Source of the DNA: Oikopleura dioica
Lineage: Eukaryota > Chordata > Appendicularia > Copelata > Oikopleuridae
Assembly: GCA_907165135.1 (NCBI GenBank)
Contig: OU015567.1
Coordinates: 7,383,001-7,447,000, forward strand
Length of the DNA stretch: 64,000 bases
Direction: 5' to 3'
Below, in pieces: positions 1 to 9,262 of the stretch; within the stretch, counting starts at the first letter, position 1; each line of letters starts with the position of its first letter. The position numbers and the translations under genes are program-made. The notes beneath the pieces were generated by a model. It made no database searches. It was not told the origin of the DNA and worked only from the letters and a program-made list of their open reading frames with translations.

Positions 1-585
1 AGGACGAACAATTCATAATAGAAAAAAGCCGTTTGCGGCTTTCGAAACATCGAAAAACCTCGAAAAAAAATTTTAGCCGCATGCGGCTTTTTATTCAACG
101 GAGAAAATTTCATTAACAAACTTGCTCAAAATAAGCCGCTAGCGGCTTTTCTTCTTTGAAATCTTCTTCGGTAAATGAATTTTTCGCCTTTGAAAAACCG
201 CAAATTCGGCTTTTTGATTGAATCTCAAAGCGAAATTTCACGGGAAGAATTGAAAAGTACCTGGAGTAGATTTCTCCTGGGCCGCTTTTCTGAGAATGTG
301 GCAGGACTCTGGAAATTGTTTGAACTGTTCAGCTGGGACCGACGCGAAGCCGGCGAGGAGAAGAAGCCGCCTGTGCAGTTCGTTGAAGACATACATGATT
401 CGTTCCGCCTCGACGCAGGAAATCTTCTTTCGGACTTCGCGATACGACGCCGCCAGCTGCGCCGGATCCTGAATTATTTCATAACGATTTTCTATAGTAA
501 CGATTCTTTCGTAAAATCCGTATTTTGACCATTACTGTACCTTTTTGGCGGCGTCTGGAGGCGGCCCAGAAACAGTGACCGTCAT
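1..585 (-). CDS. Hypothetical protein, 5' part (runs off left edge)
   Basis: Two coding exons read on the minus strand: 585-541, starting ATG (MTVTVSGPPPDAAKK), and 468-261. The first is followed by GTACAG, the second preceded by TTCAG and followed by GTAC, and the frame closes across the 72-bp intron. The ATG lies just after an AG in a pyrimidine-containing stretch, as expected for a spliced-leader or short 5'UTR start. The second exon encodes an amphipathic helical segment (for example EAERIMYVFNELHRRLLLL) that looks like genuine protein, with strong codon structure. After 261 the minus strand turns AT-rich with palindromes; remaining exons must lie left of the window. I do not recognise the family. 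A plus-strand reading frame over the same bases is the shadow. Confidence 0.55.
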
Positions 586-863
586 TATTCTGAACTGGTG
601 CAAATTTCAAACTGAGCAGAAATTCCAAAAAGGAGGGAAAATAAACGAGCGTTCTAGAAATCGCACTTTTTTCTAGACGGATATTTACAAGGCGATTAAG
701 CCTCATTCTCGGACAGTAATTATTTGGCTTGAAATTTGAGTTTTTTTAGCAATTTCGTCAGACACGAAGTTTTTAAAGCAAAGGTAATAAAACACAATAA
801 TTTTTAACAAATAATTTATTTTAAAAAATCATTAAGAAAACACCGAGAAAGCCGCTTGCGGCT
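27..863. repeat. Dispersed 14-bp palindromes AGCCG[C/T]NNGCGGCT
   Basis: Four near-identical short palindromes occur at 27-40, 75-88, 134-147 and 850-863, and a fifth at 2013-2026 inside a larger inverted repeat. Each could form a tiny perfect hairpin in AT-rich surroundings, and most are followed by a T-run. Three lie in the intron or flank of the left-edge gene. They may be relics of a MITE family, since the 2010-2125 copy sits at the end of an inverted-repeat unit, or protein-binding sites. Function unknown. Confidence 0.6.
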
Positions 864-1204
864 CTAAAATTGATGAAGAACTCTTCATATTTGACACGAA
901 TCGTGTTTCGACTCGAAAATTTCGGATTTTTTTTTGCATTTTTTTTCGCGATAATTTAAAATTGATAATTCTCTTTGAAAAATTGACTCTGACGACAGAA
1001 TATTTTTTTATCCAGGAAACATTCGGTAGTAGCGCCTGGGGTCAGGGAAAGGACAATAAACGCAATTTTTTGGTTTCTTTCTTTTTTAGCGCGAAATGAG
1101 TCAAAATGAGTTGCTTTGGCGGGGAAGGGCGCGCCAACGCGGGCCCAGCGCGCGCAAATTCGGACGAAAAAAAGATCTTCTCTTGTGGTTTGACATCTGT
1201 TGAA

Positions 1205-1742
1205 TCATTTTTGTTTTGGTTTATTCATAGTAAAGCTTTCGGATCTGATAGATCCATCTTCAGTACTAAAATAGTTGTAAAATTGTTGATCAGAAAACTC
1301 TTTTCACCTTTTTGAGAGGCTTGTAAGGGCACACTAAAGAACTTGAATGAGAAAATAAGAACAGATAAAATTTGGTCTAGAGAAGAATTTGATAAGACCT
1401 CGGTCTTGCAGACAGAATGTTTTTTGAAAATGTGTAGAAATAGACGGGCTTCGGAACATTTTCAAATTTAGACGGGCATTTTTGAAAATGTTCCGAAGCC
1501 CGTCTATTTCTACACATTTTCAAAAAACATTCTGTCTGCAAGACCGAGGTCTTATCAAATTCTTCTCTAGACCAAATTTTATCTGTTCTTATTTTCTCAT
1601 TCAAGTTCTTTAGTGTGCCCTTACAAGCCTCTCAAAAAGGTGAAAAGAGTTTTCTGATCAACAATTTTACAACTATTTTAGTACTGAAGATGGATCTATC
1701 AGATCCGAAAGCTTTACTATGAATAAACCAAAACAAAAATGA
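1205..1742. repeat. Perfect 262-bp inverted repeat with 14-nt spacer
   Basis: Bases 1205-1466 and 1481-1742 are exact reverse complements: position p pairs with 2947-p, and I checked all blocks line by line and found no mismatch. The 14-nt spacer contains another copy of AGACGGGC, which also occurs in the arm. A 12-bp direct repeat, GAAAAAAAGATC, lies at 1166-1177 and overlaps the right end at 1741-1752. No transposase and no clear target-site duplication are visible. Possibilities are a fold-back element, a recent palindromic duplication, a long dsRNA source, or an assembly fold-back artefact. Confidence 0.9.
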
Positions 1743-2009
1743 AAAAAAGATCCTTACTTTTTGAAAAACCATTTTTCGCCGCTTTTTTCGCTCTCATTCC
1801 GGTTTTCCCGAGTTGGTCTGAAGAAGAGATGAGTCGCACGTGATGCGAGCAAGAAGATCAGGGACTGGGAAAAAGGCTAAAGAAGAATTTAGAGACGAAA
1901 AAAGAAGGAAGAAAAAATGGGAGCTCCGATTCACGAAGAACCTTTTACCAATAAATTTACAAAGAAAAAGGTTGGAAATTCATTCATTCCATTATTCACC
2001 CAAATCAGG

Positions 2010-2125
2010 AAAAGCCGCGTGCGGCTTTCGAGTCAAAAAGACAGTTCGTTTTCGATCAATTTTTGAGTCGAGAAATCTTTGAAAAAGACGCTTTTTTGAC
2101 TCGAAAGTCGTGTGCGGCTTTTTCC
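2010..2125. repeat. Short inverted-repeat unit (MITE-like)
   Basis: The left arm (about 2010-2041) and right arm (about 2091-2125) share the reverse-complementary block TTTCGAGTCAAAAA and flanking AAAAGCCGC, around a roughly 50-bp centre. The palindrome AGCCGCGTGCGGCT forms part of the left arm. No target duplication was recognised. It is probably a small non-autonomous element or its remnant. Confidence 0.5.
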
Positions 2126-2456
2126 CTTTTCTCTTCATCTTTATCCATTTTTTCTTATTTCTAATCATCTTTTTGATTAGGAAAGCTTATCAAAAGATTC
2201 CTTGAAATAACTGAAGACTATCAAAGCATAAAATTCTCGAAGAATTTTTCCGAGGTGATAAAATTTCATTTTGACCGTTTTTTCCTCTTTGAAAAATGCT
2301 CTTCGGGAATTTAAACGGGTCCGATAACTTATCGCGTTTTTCATTGTTCGAGCTGGATAAATTCAAATTTCCATCACGTGACCTGATTAAAATTCCTCTA
2401 GAAATGAAGATGTTTTTGAACAGAACTTCTTATTCCCTTTTCTTTATGGTTTTTAG

Positions 2457-4098
2457 GAGATCGCCCGAGCAGGGTTCAAAATGTAGCAGTGTAGTAATGT
2501 AGCAATGTAGCAATTGCTACATTTTTGCTACATGTTGATGTAGCAGGTGTAGCATGTAGCAGCGTTCAAAAAGCGTGTAGCAAAGTGTAGCTTGCTACAT
2601 TGCTACATTTTTCTGGAGGTGAGGATTTTTATTATCAAAAGAGACGATTTATTCATAGCAAATATATTTTAATGTCTCTTTTGATTAATATTATTGATAT
2701 TTAGCTTAATTTCTATCTAGTTTGTCTTTAAGAAATTAAAAACCATAAAAAAATTCATATATAATTGAGATCTTATCGAAAATGGTAGCAGACCGGCATA
2801 ATTTTATGTAGCAAGTGTAGCATGTAGCAGCGGTTTTTTAAGGGGAATGTAGCACATGTAGCATGTAGCAGGGACTTTTCTTGAGGGATGTAGCACGTGT
2901 AGCATGTAGCAGCAATATATTGCTACATTTCGAACCCTGCGCCCGAGGGCTACGAGGAGTGATCAGGTGCGTCGAAGATGCAGCTGGAGCCCAGTTCGCG
3001 GCTAAAACGATCAGAAAAACGCAAAAAGGGCAGAATATCGTGGACGAGATCGAAATGGAAATGGCCGCCCTGAATCTTTGTGAAGATGTTGCTACTGTAG
3101 TGAACTTGCACGCCGTCTACAAGACCAAAAGGGACTACACTTTCATTCTTGACTATCTGCCTAAGGATCTCCACTCGGAAGTCGAGGTAAGCGGAAATTA
3201 AGGAGGATAGGGTTGCTAATTTAGGGCTCTTAGAAAGACGAGCCGATGAATGAAGCGGAAGTTATTCAAATCATTAGGGATCTGTTGAAGACGCTGAACT
3301 ATTTGCATGAGAGACAGATTATTCACCTAGGTAAGGAGAAATTTGTTGATAATGGAAAATATTGAAGAAACTGTTTGCTGACCGTTTTCTTTCAGATCTG
3401 AAGCCAGAAAACATCCTGATCGACGAGGAAAAGAAAATCTATCTTTGCGACTTTGGCATGTCGAAAATGCTGGAAAATTCAAAAGAAACCTGCCGAGTTG
3501 CTGGAACGACCGAATACTGCTCTCCAGAACAGATTCAGTTCGAGCCGCTTTCTGCTGCTTCCGATATGTGGGCAGTTGGAGTCATCGCTTTCGTCTTGCT
3601 TTCCAAGACAAGTCCTTTCGAAAACGGCGAAAAGCACGAGACGCAAAATGCGGTGATCAACTGCATTTACGACTTTGAAGGGGAAGCCTGGTCTGACAGA
3701 AGTGCTCTCGCCAAAAGCTTTATTCAAACATTGCTGATTCGCGAACCAAAGGTAAATTTGCTTCAAAGATACAAAAAAAAGTGGCACAAAGGCGGGAAAA
3801 AAGGACAAGCGAAATTTTCAATTCGGTCAAATATTTGTTAGAAAAAATGCTTTTTCTAACAAAAATTTCGTAGAAACGAGCGAGCGCTTCTGAAGCTCTA
3901 CTTCATCCTTGGCTCGAGTCTCCGGATAAAAACGGCGCAGAAATGGCTGCCCCACCGAAAATAGCTAGAAGATTGAGCAAACGATCATCTTCTGTTGCTC
4001 TTTTCGGGTTGAACGATATCAATCTGAATCGGTCACTCGATTCGGCCGTCCAAGAAGTGATCGAGCTCCCACCGAAAAAGATCAAAAGCGATAGGTAG
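2457..4098 (+). CDS. DRAK/STK17-like Ser/Thr kinase, interrupted by MITE; 5' end unresolved
   Basis: Exons: 2457-2469 plus 2948-3186 (one exon split by the hAT MITE), 3234-3330, 3396-3751 and 3874-4098. Together they give 310 in-frame codons. Visible kinase landmarks are a glycine loop in divergent form (GLRGVIRC), AAKTI with the ATP lysine, the catalytic loop HLDLKPEN, the DFG of CDFGMSK, SPEQ in place of APE, and SDMWAVGV. Note HLD, not HRD. RKTQKGQ and the overall order best fit the DRAK/DAPK group (apoptosis and cytoskeletal kinases). After the kinase domain comes a short basic tail rich in Ser and Lys, ending KKIKSDR. At least one upstream exon with the start is missing from my model. 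Read literally, the MITE breaks the frame unless RNA processing bypasses it (see findings), so this may be a pseudogene or a polymorphic disrupted allele. Confidence 0.72.
2470..2939. mobile_element. hAT-type MITE inserted in kinase exon
   Basis: The 470-bp element has terminal inverted repeats: left CAGGGTTCAAAATGTAGCA at 2470, and the right-end reverse complement CAGGGTTCGAAATGTAGCA ending at 2939 (18 of 19 identical). It is flanked by a perfect 8-bp duplication CGCCCGAG at 2462-2469 and 2940-2947. An 8-bp duplication and ends starting CAG match the hAT superfamily. The interior has no transposase; instead both ends are filled with variants of TGTAGCA (2480-2610 and 2800-2930), giving many potential TAG/CAG splice acceptors. 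Removing the element plus one duplication restores an uninterrupted kinase exon, which fixes the insertion site exactly. Confidence 0.9.
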
Positions 4099-4439
4099 CT
4101 AGCAATCCCCATTTGATGAATTTTCTTACAGCTTTTTTCAGCCAAGAGTGATCTGAATCGTCTTCAATAATCTACCTCCGTTTGTTTGTTCTTACTGTAT
4201 CCATATCAGACATACAGTACTTCTAGTATCTACTCATACAGTTCAAAGTTCCGTTCGCTCTAGAATCTCCAACAACTGAAATCATCACCGACCGTACTTT
4301 CAAAAAGAAAATCTTCCAAATTCGTACTCAGAGACAACTTTAAAACGTACCCTGCCCGAATCAGTTTCCAAAAAATGACAAAATGACAACAACAAGGACT
4401 AACGCTTACTGATTTCAAGCAAAGACTCTTCAGAATGAG
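4099..4439. other. Intergenic, kinase 3' flank and CDC45 5' flank
   Basis: There is no coding signal. The stretch has several TACTGTA-type motifs and AT-rich sequence; CDC45 starts at 4440 without a strong polypyrimidine-AG directly before it. Confidence 0.4.
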
Positions 4440-6654
4440 ATGATAATTCAAAACCTAGTTGAAGATTTTTACCGTCAGCTAGATTTAACGAAACCAGTTC
4501 TCATATTATGCGGAATCGATGTGGATGCCATGGCGGCCACGCGCATCCTGATGGCCATGTTTCAAGCAGACCTTATTCAATATAGACTCAAGGTAATAAA
4601 CACTCATTTCATTCCGTTTCTCAACCTCCTTTTAGCCAGTAAACACGAGACAAGCCCTGTGCCAAGCAATTTACGATGAGAAGGCGAAGATCGAGCAATT
4701 TGTGCTTCTCAACGTAGGCTCCACTGTAGAATTTTTCAATGTCGACCCAGATGGATTCGAATTCACCTCAGAAGATCAGAAACCGCTCTTTGGGGACGAT
4801 GACAACCTCACTTTGTATATTATAGACTCACACAGACCTATCAATCTTCTTAAAAACGGATCTCAAAGAACTTATTTTTCCCCTAAATTTTTACTCTATT
4901 TTTCCAATTTCAAAGTTCATTTTGCGATCCTTAATCAGTGTTTTTTCCGACCTCTCGATGTCCAGTAGAATTTTTGTACATGTAGCTGAAGACGAAATCG
5001 AAAATATTCCCCTCCACGAAGACGTTTTCTCGTCCGACTCTGAAGATGAAAGTGGAGACGAAGGTTTGTCTCTTACTCTGCTACGTTTCTTCTTACTGTG
5101 TTTTCAAGATAATCTGATGGAACGCATGGCTCGCAGGACGGAGAAAGCCCAGCGTAGTGAAGCCAGACACGCACGAGTTGCGGAATACGAAGAGTACACA
5201 TTTTGCGGCCCAAGTACGGCAATAACAGTATTCGGTAAGGATCGTCTTCAACTTTCATACTTGAATGTTGTGTTTCTTAGATCTTGCACAAAAACTTTCA
5301 AAAGACACAATCGCTTCCTTGTGGTGGGGAATCGTCGGAATCACGGATCAGTATGTCTCTGGCCGTGTTCGACCTGAACAGTATAAAACTAATGTATATA
5401 AATATATGCTTCATCAGCATACACAAAGGTAATCTGACAATCATCGCTTCTCTGACGAGCTTCGATTTTCTCAGACTTCAATCAAAAGCTGACGCAAATA
5501 ATCGCGCTCAACTCCTGTTAGAACCACTGGAAGATCTTCAACTTCCTCTTTACAGACATTGGAACGTCAGCGAGGCCCTTACTCATTCACTCCCAGTTGC
5601 GTCAGGTACTCTTCCTTGCTTCCAACTCCCGCTCATTTCTTCCATAGCCATTAAAGTTTGGACCGGTTCCGGAACCCGCAAAATAAAAGAACTCGTTGCT
5701 CAAATTGGCCTTCCACTCACCCAAGCGGGAGAAAAGTATCACTACATGGAGGAGCGCTTCAAAACCGACTTTCCAAAGCAACTAGAGCAGAAAGCGCCGA
5801 ATTTTGGAATCAAGAATCTCAAAGTGACAGCGTTCACGGCTCAGCGAGGATTTGGTTATAAATATACTGCTGCTGATACGGCCATTGCGATAAATGCTCT
5901 ATTAGAATTGGTAAGAAAGACTGCGCTAGACTCATGATTATTTTCGGGCTTCTCTTAGACAAGTGGAGACGATTTAGTCAAAAACTTCGAAGAAGCTTTG
6001 GAAGCGCTTAGAACAGAGCAACCGACAATGTGCCGCATGCAAGACGGAATCGAACTCGCCAAGGGCCAGCTGCGCGCTATTCTAAACACGATAAACTCAC
6101 AGATAGAAACGAATAATATAATCAACGCTGGACCGTTTTTGTACATGAACATGAAAGAAAGCCCAGACAATCACATGTTCGCCCATCCTGTCAGTATACG
6201 ACTTCTCTGTAAGTTACAGTCAAAGACTCTTGTACTTACTCTTTCCAGCTGCGTATCTTCTCCACTCATTCTGCCGATCCCAGCCAAAACAGCGTCGTGA
6301 GAAAATCCGAGCTCTTCCCCTGGTTCTTGCGGCTCCTCGTGGAGAAACAGCGTAAGTGTTCAAATACAAATACTTGATGATCAAAATGAATTCAATTTTA
6401 GTCCTGGGAAAAAGCTTGTTTGCGGCTGCCCACCACTTGGCTCTACCTCAAATAAAAACCCCTTCGGAAAGGCATTCAAAGAAGCTGGCGCTCGCTCACA
6501 GGCACGAATCGACTACCAGTTTATGGGTAATTTTCAGCCACTTTTTAATAAGCATTTCATCTTGTTTTTAGACGATAGCTTACTCCAAATCGACACGGAC
6601 GATTTTCTCAAGTTCATGGAAGCCCTCGTTGTAGAACTCTCGATGAACGACTAA
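4440..6654 (+). CDS. CDC45: CDC45, replicative helicase (CMG) component
   Basis: This is the DHH-superfamily-derived scaffold of the CMG helicase, which acts at replication origins and forks in the nucleus. Exons read as 4440-4592, 4636-about 4860, about 4971-5063, 5109-5234, 5281-5428, 5475-5605, 5648-5910, 5959-6208, 6249-6351, 6402-6536 and 6572-6654. Family hallmarks appear in order: GIDVDAMAATRI near the N-terminus, IIDSHRPINLL, an acidic linker (FSSDSEDESGDE), YEEYTFCGPSTA, WWGIVGITDQYV, YRHWNVSEAL, AQRGFGYKY, AKGQLRAI, GPFLYM and a C-terminal FLKFMEAL. The third intron (about 4860-4970) has no obvious GT donor, so its boundaries are unsure. The start is the first ATG able to give the conserved N-terminus; an ATG five bases upstream stops at once. 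All other introns are 40-60 bp. Confidence 0.93.
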
Positions 6655-8126
6655 AATGAAGAAGATCTAACTTATAGAAACGTCCTATCTTTCAACACAT
6701 CCTCATATACATTCCACTCATCATCTTCGGTAGCATACTTTTACTAAATATTTTCCGAGCACTCTTTTTTTAATTTTTCGAAAAACGCAACTTTTGGAAC
6801 ACGGAGAATCTTTTCAATTGAAAAATTCATTTGAATTTACTTGTTGAAAACATTCTTTCTGATGACCATCCTGACCAGAGTTTGAAATTTTCGTGACTCG
6901 CGAGCGGCTCACTTGAGAGCGAGCGAGCACGAGCATGATGCTCTTTGTGCTCCCGAGCGCATTTATTTCAGAGTTCGCGCTCTTTGCGCTCGCGAGCGCA
7001 TTTCATTTCGCGCTCTCGCTCTCTTGGCTCTCGAGCACTGGTCGAATTGTGCTCTCGCTCGATCGGCTCTCGAGCTGAAAAAACTGACTCGCGAGCAGCT
7101 TCCAAGGGCCTCAAATGATTCGGCGGCCCCGTGACTAATTCCATATGAGTCCCTGTCACAGGACTTAGCACCTCGCGGTGGGCATGTTTTATCTGTTTAC
7201 TCTCGGCTTTTCGCATTCTGCTGCCGAGATTACGGACCTAATGAAGCTAACATAAAACTGAAAACACCAAAAATTGATCCTCAAAGAAATTTATTTATGA
7301 AAGTGAATAATTATGCGAAAAAATTATTCTTTTAATTTTGCTCGCGAGCCGCTCGTGAGTCAATTCCATGGCGAGCACGAGAGCAGCCGCTCCCGCTCGT
7401 CTAGCTCCCGAGCATTGTCGAGATATGCGCTCGTGCTCTCTGCGCTCGCGAGCGGGTTCAAATTTGGGCTCGTGCTCTTTTGGCTCTCGAGCCAACTCAT
7501 TTTCATGCTCCCGCTCCCCTGCTCTCAGAGCAATGATAAATTTTTGCTCTCGCTCTTTTCGCTCGCGAGCATTTGCGAGCATTTCAAACTCTGATCCTGA
7601 CTATCAAGCGTGAAAGGTAAAGTAAGTTATCTCTTCTTTGGACTCTTTTGTTCACTCAAGTCTTCCTTGATTTCACTTTATGAGTCCTTTTTTCTCGCTT
7701 TAGGCCTATGATTAGAATATTTAAATTACAGTCTTAATTAAATCTCATGCAATTAAAGTCTGTTCCCATCATTCCCAGATACCAAAATCATCTCAAAAAG
7801 AAAGGCCTCTCATACTGAATGCTCCCGGTCCGCCCAATCTTACAAATTGTTCTTCTCTTTTCCAAGAGATTTATCATTGTAAAGAAATACCAACCTTTTG
7901 CTGATCAAAAAAGCACCACTGCCACTTTTTACAAGTGAAACAATAAAATAAAGTTCCAAAGAAAATTTTGTCTTCATTTCCTTGCCTTCATTTTTTGAAG
8001 AAAAAAGAAAAGAAACGCGCTATATCTTTTCATTATCGATCATGAGCTTTTTGCCACTTGGAACTGTTTCTGCAGTGAACTAATCCCAATGTGCCATTCT
8101 CGCTCACGGACTCTTCCTTTCTCAGA
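6655..8126. other. Intergenic region between CDC45 and WDR61
   Basis: About 720 bp of this is the hAT-type MITE. The rest (6655-6867 and 7602-8126) is AT-rich with no supported exon. The end, TTTCTCAG at 8118-8125, is a good acceptor immediately before the WDR61 ATG and may be a spliced-leader site. Confidence 0.5.
6876..7593. mobile_element. hAT-type MITE (718 bp)
   Basis: Terminal inverted repeats CAGAGTTTGAAAT (left at 6876; right end reverse-complementary, ending 7593) are bordered by a perfect 8-bp duplication ATCCTGAC at 6868-6875 and 7594-7601. The interior has no transposase but is filled on both sides with palindromic GCTCGCGAGC/GCTCTCGAGC and GCTCTCGCTC units, about 6895-7110 and 7335-7580, around a unique centre. 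The CAG start and 8-bp duplication again indicate hAT. Several long apparent reading frames here are artefacts of the repeat. Confidence 0.88.
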
Positions 8127-9171
8127 ATGCCTGCGCAGTACGCGATTTTGCACAAAGAGGAGAGTGCACATGAAGAGGGGATCTGGTGCGTCGCGTGGGC
8201 CACCGATCCGGAAAGCGGCGGCTTCGAGAGAATCGTCACGGGTGGCGCAGACGGTGTTGTTAAGGTTTGAACTCACAGCTTTTCGCATTAAAAATGAACG
8301 GCAGAGCTGGAAATGGGAGAACAACATGGTCATTCAAGAACACGCAATGACGGGCCACAATCTCGGAATCGTGGGAATCACTGCGAATGGCAAAAAAGCT
8401 GCTTCGGTGGGAATGGACGCGACGATCAGACTTTGGGATTTGGAGAGCGCCCAGGAACTGTCAATTATAGAAGGGACGCCGTCGAGCATGTGGTCGATCT
8501 GCTTTTCTCCTGATGGCACAAAAATCGCCACTGGCGCCACTGGAGCTGATGTCAAGGTGAATTTTGAATGATTTTCCTATTGAAGTAGCTTGTCATCTTC
8601 AGATTTACGACTCAGAAACATGCGAGGAAATCCAAACCGTTTCCGCTGGAGGCAAGTGCCCTTTTGTTCTCTCCCTCGCCTATTCTCCCGATGGGACGCT
8701 TCTTGCAATTGGTGGCATGGATGGCATTATAACGATCTTTTCAACTGAGAATTACGATACTTTCAATGTCATCGAGGGACATGCCATGCCAATCAGATCT
8801 ATTGCGTTTTCATCAGATTCCCAATTCATGATGTCCGCTTCAGATGATGGTCATATCAAAGGTAAATATTCAAAAAGGTGGCAAAATCACAGCTCTTTTC
8901 AGTTTATGATGCAAGCCACAAGAATCTCGTCGGAACTCTTTCCGGCCATTCTGGCTGGGTGCTCTCCGTCGCCTTTGGCCCTGATAACACGGCAGTCTCC
9001 TGCAGCGCTGATAAGACAGTCAAAGTTTGGAATGTCGGAACTCGCCAGTGCCTGCACACTTTTCACGATCACACTGATATGGTTTGGTGCGCGAAATACG
9101 CATCTGACGGACAGACTGTCGCCACGGTCGGCGATGACTGCATCTTACATGTATTTGATTGCCCTGTATGA
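8127..9171 (+). CDS. WDR61: WDR61/SKI8, WD40 subunit of PAF1 and SKI complexes
   Basis: Exons 8127-8264, 8305-8556, 8603-8861 and 8903-9171 give 305 residues, the same length I recall for human WDR61 (SKIC8). The protein is a seven-bladed WD40 propeller that serves the Ski exosome-cofactor complex in cytoplasm and the PAF1 complex on elongating RNA polymerase II. Visible signatures are the N-terminus MPAQYAILHKEESAHEEGIW, RLWDLES, FSPDGTKIATG, YSPDGTLLAIGGMDGII, EGHAMPIRSIAFS, LSGHSGWVLSVAF, VKVWNVGTRQC and the terminal VFDCPV. The ATG comes one base after TTTCTCAG, so it is an almost leaderless start typical of trans-splicing. RABGEF1 follows 91 bp downstream on the same strand, which suggests an operon. 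Confidence 0.96.
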
Positions 9172-9262
9172 AAAGAACAAACAACTGCCAAGAAACCCGA
9201 AAATCGAACTGCTGAAAGAACACTTTCTTTTTCAGATTTCGATGCGGACGGACTGAAAAGGG

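Larger units (their letters stand above)
586..2456. other. Gene-poor stretch without a supported gene
   Basis: No exon with convincing protein similarity was found on either strand. The stretch is AT-rich with T-runs and holds the palindromes, the 1205-1742 inverted repeat and the 2010-2125 inverted repeat. The 5' exon or exons of the kinase gene that follows should lie somewhere before 2457, but I could not identify them. A possible trans-splice acceptor (TTCCTCTAG) sits just before an ATG at 2404, but its reading frame does not join the kinase frame. Confidence 0.5.

Noticed and set aside
175-528. 117-residue plus-strand frame.
   Set aside because: The minus strand here has matched splice sites, an ATG exon and protein-like helices; the plus frame is its shadow.
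6913-7594. Several long open frames rich in Arg/Glu/Ser on both strands.
   Set aside because: They arise from the CTCGCGAG-type repeats of the hAT-like MITE; all frames look alike and none has a domain.
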